Below the pieces are notes generated by a model that ran no database searches, was not told the origin of the DNA, and saw nothing but the letters and a program-made list of their open reading frames with translations. The translations under genes and the position numbers were made by a program. Below are positions 14,814-23,041 of a DNA stretch of 23,693 nucleotides, piece after piece; within the stretch, counting starts at the first letter, position 1, and every line of letters starts with the position of its first letter. This stretch comes from Gammaproteobacteria bacterium (GTDB lineage Bacteria > Pseudomonadota > Gammaproteobacteria > Pseudomonadales > Azotimanducaceae), in NCBI GenBank assembly GCA_026706425.1, contig JAPOYW010000673.1, positions 1 through 23,693 on the forward strand. Reading direction: 5' to 3'.

Positions 14814-15890
14814 ATGACCGTCGCCATGTCGCGAACACCGGGGGGAGAAGACCAAGGTGCCGAAACGTCTAGCCAGCCCGTCGGTGCCGTCGACGTGTTC
14901 TGCGGGATCGGCGGATTGACCCGGGGCCTTAGGGACGCGGGTATCGAGGTTGGGGCCGGCGTAGACATCGATCCCACATGCCGCTACGCCTACGAAACCA
15001 ACAACTCGGGCGCGACGTTCATCGAGGCGGATATCCGGGAGATAGCGTTCGATGATCTCGACTCCTACTATGCCGAAGCCGACTTCAAGGCTCTGGTTGG
15101 GTGTGCTCCGTGCCAACCGTTCTCTGCCCACACGAGACGCAGCCAGGCCTCAGAGGACTGTTCGCTAGTTGACGAGTTCGCTCGCCTGATCCAAGAGGGG
15201 TTGCCGGAGTTCGTTTCGATGGAGAACGTCCCCGGCCTCGCCAAGCACCCCTCCTTCAAGAGCCTGCTTGAGATCCTGGATGATCTGAAGTACGACCACG
15301 ACCACAGGGTGCTGAACTTCTGCGACTTCGGCGTTCCGCAACGGCGTCGTCGGCTTGTCATGGTCGCTTCTAGAGGCGGGCCTATCGCGTTGCCGGAGGG
15401 ACACAGGCACCGAGAGGCGAAGGTCGCCGACTACATCCGTGGATTGCCGCCAATCCGCGCAGGACAGACGGCGTCAGATGACCCCGCCCACACGACGCTC
15501 GAGTTGACGCCCACCAACTTGGCCCGTATTCGTCAATCCAAGCCCGGAGGCACGTGGAAGGACTGGGACAAAGGGCTGGTGAACCCTTGCCACACGCGCA
15601 CGCACTATCCCGCTCCATACGGCCGGATGGTCTGGGACGAACCGGCACCGACCATCACCACGCAGTTCTGCTACTACAGCACCGGACGGTTCGGTCACCC
15701 CGTGCAGGATCGCTCGGTCTCCTTACGGGAAGCCGCGCTGCTCCAAACTTTCCCGGCCGACTATCTCCTCGTCGACCCTGACGAGCCCCTGCCGCTCTGT
15801 AGATTGGCCCGCCACGTGGGTAACGCGGTGCCCGTCAAAATCGGGGAACTCATCGGGAACTCGTTAGCCAAGGCGGCAGCCAATGCCTGA
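14814..15890 (+). CDS. DNA (cytosine-5-)-methyltransferase of a restriction-modification pair
   Basis: Transfers a methyl group from S-adenosylmethionine to C5 of cytosine in a specific DNA site. The 358-residue protein has the family motifs in order: motif I VDVFCGIGGLTRGL (~25-38), acidic VDIDPTC (~50), catalytic motif IV GCAPCQPFS (~96-104, with the nucleophilic Cys), motif VI MENVPG (~136), motif VIII QRRRRLVMV (~175), a target-recognition stretch, then motif X RHVGNAVPV near the C-terminus. GAGG lies 5 bases before the ATG. The stop overlaps the next start (ATGCCTGA), so the two genes are translationally coupled. Methyltransferases next to this kind of GHKL protein include M.HgiDII and M.BbrUII (both GTCGAC); the specificity here is unknown. 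Confidence 0.95.
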   Translation: MTVAMSRTPGGEDQGAETSSQPVGAVDVFCGIGGLTRGLRDAGIEVGAGVDIDPTCRYAYETNNSGATFIEADIREIAFDDLDSYYAEADFKALVGCAPCQPFSAHTRRSQASEDCSLVDEFARLIQEGLPEFVSMENVPGLAKHPSFKSLLEILDDLKYDHDHRVLNFCDFGVPQRRRRLVMVASRGGPIALPEGHRHREAKVADYIRGLPPIRAGQTASDDPAHTTLELTPTNLARIRQSKPGGTWKDWDKGLVNPCHTRTHYPAPYGRMVWDEPAPTITTQFCYYSTGRFGHPVQDRSVSLREAALLQTFPADYLLVDPDEPLPLCRLARHVGNAVPVKIGELIGNSLAKAAANA

Positions 15891-17925
15891 CACCGACGCC
15901 AAGTACTTCATGACGATCAGCCTCAACGTGCTGAACCACATGGGACTCAACCTCTACAGCAACACGCCCGCCGTCGTTGCCGAGGTGATCGCAAACTCGT
16001 GGGATGCCGATGCGACCAGCGTCGATGTCGACTTCGACATCGACAACAAGACCATCAGGGTCACCGATGACGGCTGCGGCATGAGCCTCGAAGACGTCAA
16101 CGGGAAGTATCTCTACGTCGGCTACCAGAAGCGCCCTGAAGGCAAGGAGGACGAGTACCTCACGCCCCTGCACCACCGTCGTCCCATGGGGCGAAAAGGC
16201 ATCGGCAAGCTCTCACTGTTCTCGATCGCGAACACTTTCCGTGTGTACACCCGCATGGAAGGGGCGGGCTCAGAAGCCTTCCTGATGGACGCTGCCAAGA
16301 TCCGGGAGGCGATCGATGCGGAGAATCCGTCAGCAATCGGCAGGTACGAGCCGGAATCCATCCAGACCAACGGGCAAGTCCCCTACGGGCACGGCACTAG
16401 CATCCATATCACCGACCTCAAGAAGCTGCGCCTGACCCAAGCCTCCGTCAACGGATTGCGTCGTCGCATCGCCCGCCGCTTCAGCATCATAGGCGACTCC
16501 TACGACTTCACTGTGAGGGTGAACGGGGATCCCATCACCGTCGCGGACAGGGACTACTACCACAAGGCCCGGTTCATCTTTCAGTACGACGGCGATTATG
16601 CTGCCCATTGTCCCCGTCTAGAGGAGGATGAGGGGGGAGACATCCTTGGTGCGTTCAGCCGCGAGCATCGTTTTGACGAGCATGGCAATGCATCTATTCA
16701 GGGGCCGTATGCCATTCGCGGTTGGATTGCCATAGCGTGGCGGTCCAATGACCTCGACGGTGAAGGCGTCCTGGACAGCGACAACCTCAACAAGATCACG
16801 GTCGTGGTGCGAGGCAAAGTCGCGCAAGAAGACATTCTGCAGGAGTTCCGCCTAGGAGGGATGATCACCAAGTACATGTTTGGCGAGATCGAAGCCGACT
16901 TCCTCGATCAGGACAATCAGCCGGACATTGCGACTTCCAGCCGCCAACGGATCGCCGAGGACGATGCCCGCTATAGGGCACTCGCCAAGTTCATTCAGTC
17001 CGAGCTAAAGGCGATCTGGACACAGACCAATACCCTGAAGGAGCGTGCAGGACTGCGGCATGCCTTAACGTCCAACCCCTACCTCAATGAGTGGTATCAG
17101 TCTCTCCGTCCAGCCCGACTGAAGCAGTTCGCCAGCAAGATCTTCGGAGACATCGACAAGGCCGGAATCGACGAGTCGGAGCGGCAGGGCGCGTACGCGA
17201 ACGGCGTAATGCTATTCGAGCACCTCAAGATGAACCACGCCATTGACTTGCTGGATGAGATCGACGTTACCAAGGTCGACGACTTCCTCAGCTACCTCAA
17301 TGATGTCGATGCGCTTGAGGCAGAGCATTACCGGCAGATCGTCGAGGAGCGTCTAGCGGTCATTCGCAGACTCCGTGAGAGCCTGGACGACGACGCCAAG
17401 GAACGCGTGTTGCAGGAGTACATCTTCGACCACCTGTTTCTCCTGGATCCCGGGTGGGAGCGGGCGACAAGGTTTGACGACCTGGAGCGCCGTATGGAGA
17501 AGGTGCTCGAAAACAGGCAGCGAATCGACATTCAGTACACGAGGTATCGCCGTGTGGCGGCGGCGCATGTCATCGTCGAACTGAAGAGGCGCTCAGCCGC
17601 TGTCACGAAGACCGGACTTGAAAGCCAGGTGACCGGCTACATCGCAGAGTTGAAAAAGGAACTTGCCAAGAGCGCCAATGACAACGCCTCCTTGCCTATT
17701 GAGGCCGTGTGCGTGGTCGGCAGACTCCCGAGCGAATGGACAGATGAGGCCACGAGGCAAAGCGGCGAACAGTCTCTACGTCCGCTAGGTATCCGAGTCG
17801 TCACCTATGACGAGCTGATTGACAACGCGTACCAAGCCTACGGCAGGTTTCTTGAGGCATCCGCATCCAAAAGCAAGCTCCGGGAGCTGATGGACCAGAT
17901 ACGGACTTTCGACCCTGACGCGTAA
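15883..17925 (+). CDS. GHKL-ATPase restriction endonuclease, BbrUII/HgiDII family
   Basis: 680 residues. The N-terminus is a GHKL (Hsp90/MutL-like) ATPase: N box VIANSWDADATS (~35-46), G1 box VTDDGCGMS (~60-68) and G2 box GRKGIGKLSLFS (~104-115). A middle region carries INGDPI-like VNGDPITVADRDYYHKA, typical of this family. The C-terminal ~150 residues look like a PD-(D/E)XK nuclease: RIDIQYTRYRR (~547) and HVIVELKRRS (~562-571) supply the D...ExK core. Iyer, Abhiman and Aravind (2008) linked such MutL-like restriction proteins to eukaryotic MORC ATPases. There is no HisKA or receiver domain, so it is not a sensor kinase. The 8-base overlap with the methyltransferase gene argues strongly for one restriction-modification unit. 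Cleavage position and ATP dependence cannot be read from the sequence. Confidence 0.88.
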   Translation: MPDTDAKYFMTISLNVLNHMGLNLYSNTPAVVAEVIANSWDADATSVDVDFDIDNKTIRVTDDGCGMSLEDVNGKYLYVGYQKRPEGKEDEYLTPLHHRRPMGRKGIGKLSLFSIANTFRVYTRMEGAGSEAFLMDAAKIREAIDAENPSAIGRYEPESIQTNGQVPYGHGTSIHITDLKKLRLTQASVNGLRRRIARRFSIIGDSYDFTVRVNGDPITVADRDYYHKARFIFQYDGDYAAHCPRLEEDEGGDILGAFSREHRFDEHGNASIQGPYAIRGWIAIAWRSNDLDGEGVLDSDNLNKITVVVRGKVAQEDILQEFRLGGMITKYMFGEIEADFLDQDNQPDIATSSRQRIAEDDARYRALAKFIQSELKAIWTQTNTLKERAGLRHALTSNPYLNEWYQSLRPARLKQFASKIFGDIDKAGIDESERQGAYANGVMLFEHLKMNHAIDLLDEIDVTKVDDFLSYLNDVDALEAEHYRQIVEERLAVIRRLRESLDDDAKERVLQEYIFDHLFLLDPGWERATRFDDLERRMEKVLENRQRIDIQYTRYRRVAAAHVIVELKRRSAAVTKTGLESQVTGYIAELKKELAKSANDNASLPIEAVCVVGRLPSEWTDEATRQSGEQSLRPLGIRVVTYDELIDNAYQAYGRFLEASASKSKLRELMDQIRTFDPDA

Positions 17926-17957
17926 GGGGGTGACCGTACCGCCTTACGGGATACCCC
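17926..17957 (+). terminator. Stem-loop directly after the restriction gene stop
   Basis: Starting at the base after the TAA, GGGGT (17927-17931) pairs with ACCCC (17953-17957), and an inner CCGTA (17934-17938) pairs with TACGG (17945-17949) around a 6-base loop. There is no T-run after it, so an intrinsic terminator is only a possibility. It may instead protect the 3' end of the mRNA. Confidence 0.4.
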
Positions 17958-17986
17958 TGCGGGCCTGCCTAGCCTCCGGACGCAAA

Positions 17987-18015
17987 TTGAACGCACGGGC
18001 GGTGTCCCTTTAAAT
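17987..18015 (+). promoter_or_regulatory. Possible promoter of the tRNA-like gene
   Basis: TTGAAC (17987-17992) and TTAAAT (18010-18015) are separated by exactly 17 bases; each matches the sigma-70 consensus at 4 of 6 positions. The predicted transcription start is near 18022, about 20 bases before the tRNA-like sequence. Confidence 0.4.
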
Positions 18016-18043
18016 GGTGTATCGCCGCCACCATTGTGGTATT

Positions 18044-18118
18044 GCGCTTGTAGCTCAGCGGATAGAGCATCCCTTTGACTAAAGGGGAAGGTCGCGGGTT
18101 CGAATCCCGCCAGGATCC
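18044..18118 (+). tRNA. Atypical tRNA or tRNA-like gene, anticodon not assignable
   Basis: The D-arm (GCTC, AGCGGATA loop, GAGC at 18053-18068) and T-arm (GCGGG, TTCGAAT loop, CCCGC at 18094-18110) are perfect and canonically spaced. The rest is odd. The anticodon arm has 19 bases instead of 17: TCCCT (18070-18074) pairs with GGGGA (18084-18088), leaving the 9-base loop UUGACUAAA. Depending on register the anticodon could be GAC (Val), ACU (Ser) or CUA (amber), and none fits standard rules. In the acceptor stem, GCGCTTG against CAGGATC has two mismatches, and no CCA is encoded. It may be a degenerate tRNA, a former attachment site or a specialised tRNA-like RNA. Its own promoter-like sequence and a trailing hairpin suggest it could be transcribed. 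Confidence 0.55.
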
Positions 18119-18121
18119 TCA

Positions 18122-18146
18122 AGGCCCTGCCGTAGGGGCAGGGCCT
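18122..18146 (+). terminator. Perfect 10-bp hairpin after the tRNA-like gene
   Basis: AGGCCCTGCC (18122-18131) pairs fully with GGCAGGGCCT (18137-18146) around the loop GTAGG. It begins 4 bases after the end of the tRNA-like sequence. No T-tract follows, so it is terminator-like but not a classical intrinsic terminator. Confidence 0.5.
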
Positions 18147-18230
18147 GACCAGTTGTTCGGGTAGTCTCCATACGACGCGCTTCATCTCGTAACGCACGGA
18201 CACCCTGGCTTGCAGGGAGGCGAAAACCCT

Positions 18231-19493
18231 ATGTTGTTCGACTGGCCTCCAGGCCGCGACCCGCCGCAGATTCAGCCGCACAGCAAGGCGAAGCTGGTTG
18301 TTCTGCGGAACTACCTGCGGGCGTATTTCGATCGGCTGAATGTCGGTCTGGGCCAAGATCGGTTCAAGCTGGACCTCGTCGACGGCTTCGCCGGTGGTGG
18401 CACGTTCCTCGATGACGGTGACACGCTGATTTCGGGCACACCATTGATCATGCTCGAGGAGCTGGCCGCAGCACGCGAGCGATTGAACGCCAAACGTACG
18501 AAACCGCTGCAGTTCGACTGCAAGTGCTACTTCGTCGACGTGAACAAGGACCACGCGGACCACCTGTCCAAAGTTCTCGTGGAGAGGGGATACGATCCGG
18601 TAGGGAACGACATTGTCGTCCGTACCGGTCGGTTCGCCGACGAAGTAGATGGAATCGTCGCGGACATCCGTCGTCGGCAGCCTCGGTCCGGTCGAGCCAT
18701 CTTTCTTCTTGACCAGACGGGCTTCTCACAAGTCGAGCTGGATCTCGTCGGTCGCATTCTCCGGGATCTGCGGAACGCGGAGGTAATCCTGACCTTCGCC
18801 GCCGATGTGCTGATCAACTATCTGGACAATGATCCCGAGAGAGTCAGAGGGATTGCTCCTCTGCAGCTGTCCGTGCCCGATATACGCAGCTTGCTTGCGG
18901 ACAGGGATGGCGCTGGTGGTCGGGCCGTGGTCCAACGGACACTCCGTGACCATATCCGGCACATTACTCGAGCGACGTACGACACGCCTTTCTTCATCCG
19001 TCCGTTGAAATCACGCCGGGCACTTTGGCTCCTGCACCTCTCGCGGCATCCAACCGCCCGGGATGTGATGATGCAGTGCCACTGGGCCACCAACAATACG
19101 TTCGAGCACTACGGCCCTGGGGACTTCGGCATGTTGGGCTGGGACGCGTTGCAGGAGCCGGCTTCGCTGCCACTGTTCAACTTCGCCGCGATGGATGCCG
19201 AACGCATGATTGCAGGCCTGTTGGACACGATGGCGCAGGAGGTGTTCGATCTGGCGTCGGATGGTCCCGTGGCGATTGAAGGCGTCCGACATGCCTTGGC
19301 CAACAGGACAGCGGCACGGTTTTCCGATCTGGACCAAGTAATCCTGCAGCTATTTCGGGAGAAGGAGTTCGCCATACTCACGCCTGACGGGAAAGAGCGC
19401 TCACGGGTATTGCAGCACCTGCGGTCGAAGGACTTGGTTTCGTTTCCGTCTACGCTGCTGCTACCGTCATTTTCTCGCGTTCACCGACCGTAA
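18231..19493 (+). CDS. tcmP: Three-Cys-motif partner protein TcmP
   Basis: 420 residues, recognised by the family pattern: an N-terminal HSKAKLVVLRNYLRAYFD, then LDLVDGFAGGGTF (~47-59, resembling a methyltransferase SAM-binding loop), CKCYFVDVNKDHADHL, and IFLLDQTGFSQVEL followed by AEVILTFAADVLINYL. TcmP is named for being encoded beside three-Cys-motif (Gp37/Gp68) proteins, and that partner is the next gene here, on the opposite strand. The biochemical role is unknown. I chose ATG 18231 because GGGAGG sits 10 bases upstream (18215-18220); the longer frame begins with a TTG at 18210, before that site. The 3' end overlaps the partner gene by 44 bases, tail to tail. Confidence 0.85.
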   Translation: MLFDWPPGRDPPQIQPHSKAKLVVLRNYLRAYFDRLNVGLGQDRFKLDLVDGFAGGGTFLDDGDTLISGTPLIMLEELAAARERLNAKRTKPLQFDCKCYFVDVNKDHADHLSKVLVERGYDPVGNDIVVRTGRFADEVDGIVADIRRRQPRSGRAIFLLDQTGFSQVELDLVGRILRDLRNAEVILTFAADVLINYLDNDPERVRGIAPLQLSVPDIRSLLADRDGAGGRAVVQRTLRDHIRHITRATYDTPFFIRPLKSRRALWLLHLSRHPTARDVMMQCHWATNNTFEHYGPGDFGMLGWDALQEPASLPLFNFAAMDAERMIAGLLDTMAQEVFDLASDGPVAIEGVRHALANRTAARFSDLDQVILQLFREKEFAILTPDGKERSRVLQHLRSKDLVSFPSTLLLPSFSRVHRP

Positions 19494-20319
19494 GGGCAGG
19501 TCGCGGAAGTTCGTCCCAAGTTCGGCCTTCCAGTTCTCGACCGCTCGCCTTCTTGCCGAAACGCCCCATCGGCGTCGAAAAGGATCCATCGTCTACAACA
19601 GAGCGTGGCAACCCGCCGTCCACGGACCACACCGGAGCCCACTCGCCCCATTGCTTGAAGTGGAAAGGTGTCGCGTGTGCCTCGCAATCATCGCGAATCG
19701 CATAGAACCATGTGGGATCGCTCGGCCTGGCATATGGGCCGCTCTCGCCGCCAGCGATCACCCAGTTGACGGCACCTTGTTCTAGCCATTGGGCCAAGGC
19801 GACCTCGTCAAGCAGCGGTTCGCATGATAGAAACCGAACACGCGCGGGGATTTCGGCGAGGTGTGGGAGACGCTTGTCGACCCACCGCTGGTTTTCGACC
19901 GTCGTCCCAACCCAGACGTTCGTGGGCCATTCTTGGTCCCAGGGTGCCAGACGCCTCACCAAATGCGGCCGCTTCGTCAGGAGCAGCCAGTCCAAGGCAG
20001 GCGTATCTTCGATCAACGTCCAAAGCCGGTTGCGCCAAGCGGACAGCCCTTTCTTCCATTCAAAGACATCCGCCATCGAGGCGCAAAAGACACGGGCGGG
20101 CCTCCCAGCATGCTCCGCTTCGCTATTCCATCGAAGGGGCTGCCGCCAGTATGCGTCACTCAAGAAGCGACGCGGCTTGCCAGTGCTCCAGATGTCGAGG
20201 CCGACGCGTTTCGCCCAGCTCTCGGCGTAGCAGTGGTCGCACGCAGCCGAAACCTTGGTGCAGCCCCACCAAGGGTTGAAAGTGTGGTCCGTCCACTCGA
20301 TTCTCGAATCACGCGCCAT
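19450..20319 (-). CDS. Three-Cys-motif protein, phage Gp37/Gp68 family (DUF5131)
   Basis: 289 residues. The N-terminal EWTDHTFNPWWGCTKVSAACDHCYAE (about residues 9-34, written here with its CX6CX2C cluster) identifies the family; three closely spaced Cys are reminiscent of radical-SAM-type iron-sulfur proteins. Other conserved parts are VFCASMADVFEW, LLLTKRPH, VWVGTTVENQ, RFLSCEPLL and NWVIAGGESG, then a late HFKQWGEW. This is a normal full-length member. AGGAG lies 8 bases before ATG 20319. Many relatives lie in phages and islands, often next to TcmP as here. A modification reaction on RNA or DNA is a reasonable inference, but no substrate can be read. It has its own likely promoter. Confidence 0.9.
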   Translation of the reverse strand: MARDSRIEWTDHTFNPWWGCTKVSAACDHCYAESWAKRVGLDIWSTGKPRRFLSDAYWRQPLRWNSEAEHAGRPARVFCASMADVFEWKKGLSAWRNRLWTLIEDTPALDWLLLTKRPHLVRRLAPWDQEWPTNVWVGTTVENQRWVDKRLPHLAEIPARVRFLSCEPLLDEVALAQWLEQGAVNWVIAGGESGPYARPSDPTWFYAIRDDCEAHATPFHFKQWGEWAPVWSVDGGLPRSVVDDGSFSTPMGRFGKKASGRELEGRTWDELPRPALTVGEREKMTVAAA

Positions 20320-20376
20320 GTGGCTTGCTCCTCTCTAGCGTGCCGCCAACGCAGACCGTAGCTCAAAGACTGTGTA

Positions 20377-20405
20377 TGTATACAGCATTTGCTTTGCTGC
20401 GCCAA
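20377..20405 (-). promoter_or_regulatory. Possible promoter of the Gp37/Gp68 gene
   Basis: On the minus strand TTGGCG (20405-20400) and TATACA (20382-20377) are 17 bases apart, each 4 of 6 to consensus. The -10 lies in the palindrome TGTATACA (20377-20384). Transcription would start near 20370, about 50 bases before the gene. Confidence 0.4.
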
Positions 20406-20692
20406 GGCCGCCAAGAGTCGGCCTCGATGGAGTTCCAGTGGGTCGGACTGGCCGCTCTGCACTTTGGACCTCGATTGCAGTGCTCCGTCGCCGTCCCGCC
20501 ACCTTGGCGCGACTGCCAGTCTTGGATTCGCGGCCAACGTAGCCAGCCCGTTGGGGACGTGCAGCACGGTCGTCCTGAACTAGTGGGGACAATTGGTGGC
20601 CACGCTGCTCGCCTTGACTCGCGCACGGCACCCCCGGATCATCCGCAACTGCGAGGCATGGGGACGGGCCACTGGTCCGTGCCGAGCGACTC
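20406..20692. other. GC-rich spacer between the Gp37/Gp68 and ATPase genes, no gene recognised
   Basis: Together with 20320-20405 this forms a 373-base gap. Several frames are open on both strands, including one on the plus strand from 20325 to 20696 whose stop overlaps the next ATG as ATGA. None has a ribosome site or a recognisable sequence. No clear promoter for the downstream ATPase gene was found. Confidence 0.4.
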
Positions 20693-23035
20693 ATGAACCC
20701 ATTCTACGACGTTGCCAAGGCAGACGCCCACACTCCTAAGGATGTGGCGACCCTCTTCGTGCGCGATGCGAGTCCCGTCTGGCGCGACCTCCAATATCCG
20801 ATCAACCACCTCGTCGTCGGCGCTCGGGGCACGGGAAAGACCATGGCTCTGCGCCAGCTCGACTACCGCACGATGGCGAGCGGTGGCCAGATATCGGACT
20901 TCGTCGGCGTTTACGCACATGTATCCCGAATCTCAGCCGTTTTCCACGCGCTGTTTAACGATCGTGAAGAGGACGGCGACGCGCCCCTGACTCCGCAGTT
21001 TCAGCAGGTCTTCGCGGACTACCTTGCGCTCGAAATCGTAAGCGTCCTCTGCGAACTGGCGGATGGGGACGATCAGCTGGCCCGGCCAGATTTCAGTGCT
21101 GTTCTCCGCCTTCCTGGCGGTTTTGATACCGGCAACATCACTGCTGACTGCGTCCGTCTACAGATACAAGCAGAGGCCAGCATTCAATCTTGGCAGATCT
21201 CAAGGCGGTGTACATGGCAGCCACTTGGCGACCTACCGGCCATCGTGGCGCGACTTGCGGAGGCTCTGCGGCACGCGAATCCATGGCTCGCCCAAGAGAG
21301 GCCGTGCCTCTATGTCCTACTCGATGAGTCCTCGCCGGTGCCGCGCGCGTGCCAATCCGTTCTGAACAGTCTCCTGCTACGCGGCCAGCCATACTGCGCG
21401 AAACTCGCTGTTCGACCGTTCGAATGGCACACGTTGAACACGCCATCGGGTCGACCGAAGGAGCAGGACACCGACGTATTCGTCCTTCACTTGGACCACT
21501 CTGATGAACTCAGTGCGGCGTACGTTTCGCACATGGAGCAGATCGTAGACAAAGTGCTTGGCAGTCGAGAGGTCGCCACTCCCGGGATCCGAAAAGCCCT
21601 GCCGGGAGACAACGACTACCCCTATTCGGGATTCGACGCAGTTTGCGCCGCCTCCTCAGGCAATCCCCAGGATTTGTTGATGATCTGCTCCGCGATTTTT
21701 GCCGCCCGGGGGAACGCGGACGATTCTGCCAACAGGTCATTCGAACCGGTGCCGCCTTCGGTACAGCACGACGTCGTCCGTATGTGGTCGCGCGACTTTG
21801 GACGCAGGAACGCGTATGACGCGTCGCGCCGGCTTTGCCGGTCTTTGGCACAGCAGGTGAAGCAGGTGCCCGAGGCAAGCCGATCGATCGGATTCGAATA
21901 TCGGTCGGAGGAAGCTGACCTCTTCGCGGACGACTCGCTGCCCGACGATCTGGCCGAGCCTTTCCGGCCAGCGTTTGCCGGCGGGTTCATTCGACTCGGA
22001 AAAGAGGCTCACCCATCGCTTTTCGCCGTCCCCGGGAGCTTTCGACTGAGCCGCGGTGTCCTGCCCGACCTGGAGATTGCGCTTGACACACCGACGATCC
22101 CGCCGGTGGCATTAGACCGTACGTTCATTGAGACCAAGGCCCGTATTAGCCCCGGTTTCGGCCCCCCGAAAGCGAACCCAGCCCTGGTCGTCTACGTGTC
22201 GGGTTCATTCCTCGAGCCCAACGACCCCGATCGGGAGGCCATGACACATGCGCTATCGGTGGCCGGATTTGCCTTCCCGAAAGTTAGGCTTGACGATGGG
22301 CCCTCTGGATGGTTCTACGGTGCTAGGCGCAAGATTGCCAAGTCTCGCGTCGCACTCGTCGGCGACCGTGGAGGGATACCCCGCGCGATGTTCGAAATCG
22401 GGTTGTGCGCGGGTGCCAACCGCCCAGTCGACGTGATTGTTGGACGGCTCGACAACGGCGCGGCCCCGCTCGATGAGGTGGCGGGACTGCCGCCATTGCC
22501 CACCGTCTCGCAACAAGCAGACGACCGGAACCACAGTCGGTTTGCAGCCGAGGTCCGTGCGACCGCCGAGCAACTCATCGCGCATCCGAGCGACTTCGCC
22601 AACGTCGCGCTCACTGGCGTCTCGCTACGCCCCAGGCGGAGGCGAGAGAAGACGGTGTACGTGTCTGTGCCCGACATGGTCGCCGACCGTTTCCCGCTGA
22701 ATGCGATCCGGGAGGGTCTGGCGGCTCGCGGCTGGTCCATGATCGCGGAGGCCGACATGACGTCCTACGCCGCCAACGTACTGCAGGTGCCCGTGCTTTG
22801 CGCGTTCACAGCTCGGATTGGAGTAATCGACACGTCGGCTGCCGATGGGTTCGACCCGATCCAGAGCTACAAGCTGGGCCTCTTTGCTGGCAAGCGCGGA
22901 TGGCGGGTATTGCACACCTCGCACACCGAACCCGCCATCCCTAGCCTGATCGATCACGTTGTTGGCGCAGAGCGCTACCGCTGGGAGAATGAGGACGAAC
23001 TCGTGCAGTGCGTCCTGCGCTTCGTTCGGGCCTGA
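20693..23035 (+). CDS. P-loop ATPase fused to two tandem TIR/deoxyribosyltransferase-like domains
   Basis: 780 residues. The first ~400 contain an AAA/STAND- or ORC-like ATPase: INHLVVGARGTGKTMALRQL with Walker A GARGTGKT (~43-50) and a likely Walker B LYVLLDESS (~204-212). Two similar C-terminal modules follow. Module 1 (~496-590) starts ALVVYVSGSF, has ARRKIAKSRVALVGDRGG and MFEIGLCAGANRPVDVIVG; the Glu (~568) sits where deoxyribosyltransferase and TIR-like folds place their catalytic Glu. Module 2 (~654-745) starts TVYVSVPDM and ends SYKLGLFAGKRGWRVL, with Lys in place of that Glu. A sensor ATPase coupled to a nucleotide-cleaving (for example NAD+) effector is inferred, as in TIR-STAND defence proteins. 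The start has no clear ribosome site. A second gene follows after 6 bases. Confidence 0.7.
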   Translation: MNPFYDVAKADAHTPKDVATLFVRDASPVWRDLQYPINHLVVGARGTGKTMALRQLDYRTMASGGQISDFVGVYAHVSRISAVFHALFNDREEDGDAPLTPQFQQVFADYLALEIVSVLCELADGDDQLARPDFSAVLRLPGGFDTGNITADCVRLQIQAEASIQSWQISRRCTWQPLGDLPAIVARLAEALRHANPWLAQERPCLYVLLDESSPVPRACQSVLNSLLLRGQPYCAKLAVRPFEWHTLNTPSGRPKEQDTDVFVLHLDHSDELSAAYVSHMEQIVDKVLGSREVATPGIRKALPGDNDYPYSGFDAVCAASSGNPQDLLMICSAIFAARGNADDSANRSFEPVPPSVQHDVVRMWSRDFGRRNAYDASRRLCRSLAQQVKQVPEASRSIGFEYRSEEADLFADDSLPDDLAEPFRPAFAGGFIRLGKEAHPSLFAVPGSFRLSRGVLPDLEIALDTPTIPPVALDRTFIETKARISPGFGPPKANPALVVYVSGSFLEPNDPDREAMTHALSVAGFAFPKVRLDDGPSGWFYGARRKIAKSRVALVGDRGGIPRAMFEIGLCAGANRPVDVIVGRLDNGAAPLDEVAGLPPLPTVSQQADDRNHSRFAAEVRATAEQLIAHPSDFANVALTGVSLRPRRRREKTVYVSVPDMVADRFPLNAIREGLAARGWSMIAEADMTSYAANVLQVPVLCAFTARIGVIDTSAADGFDPIQSYKLGLFAGKRGWRVLHTSHTEPAIPSLIDHVVGAERYRWENEDELVQCVLRFVRA

Positions 23036-23041
23036 GATAGC

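Noticed and set aside
15883..17925. Sensor histidine kinase or Hsp90 chaperone
   Set aside because: GHKL motifs are present, but there is no HisKA dimerisation domain or Hsp90 middle domain; the nuclease-like C-terminus and the coupled methyltransferase fit a restriction enzyme.
20325..20696. 123-codon plus-strand frame ending as ATGA on the ATPase start
   Set aside because: No ribosome site, low-complexity composition and it crosses the likely promoter of the Gp37/Gp68 gene; kept only as a remark in the spacer entry.
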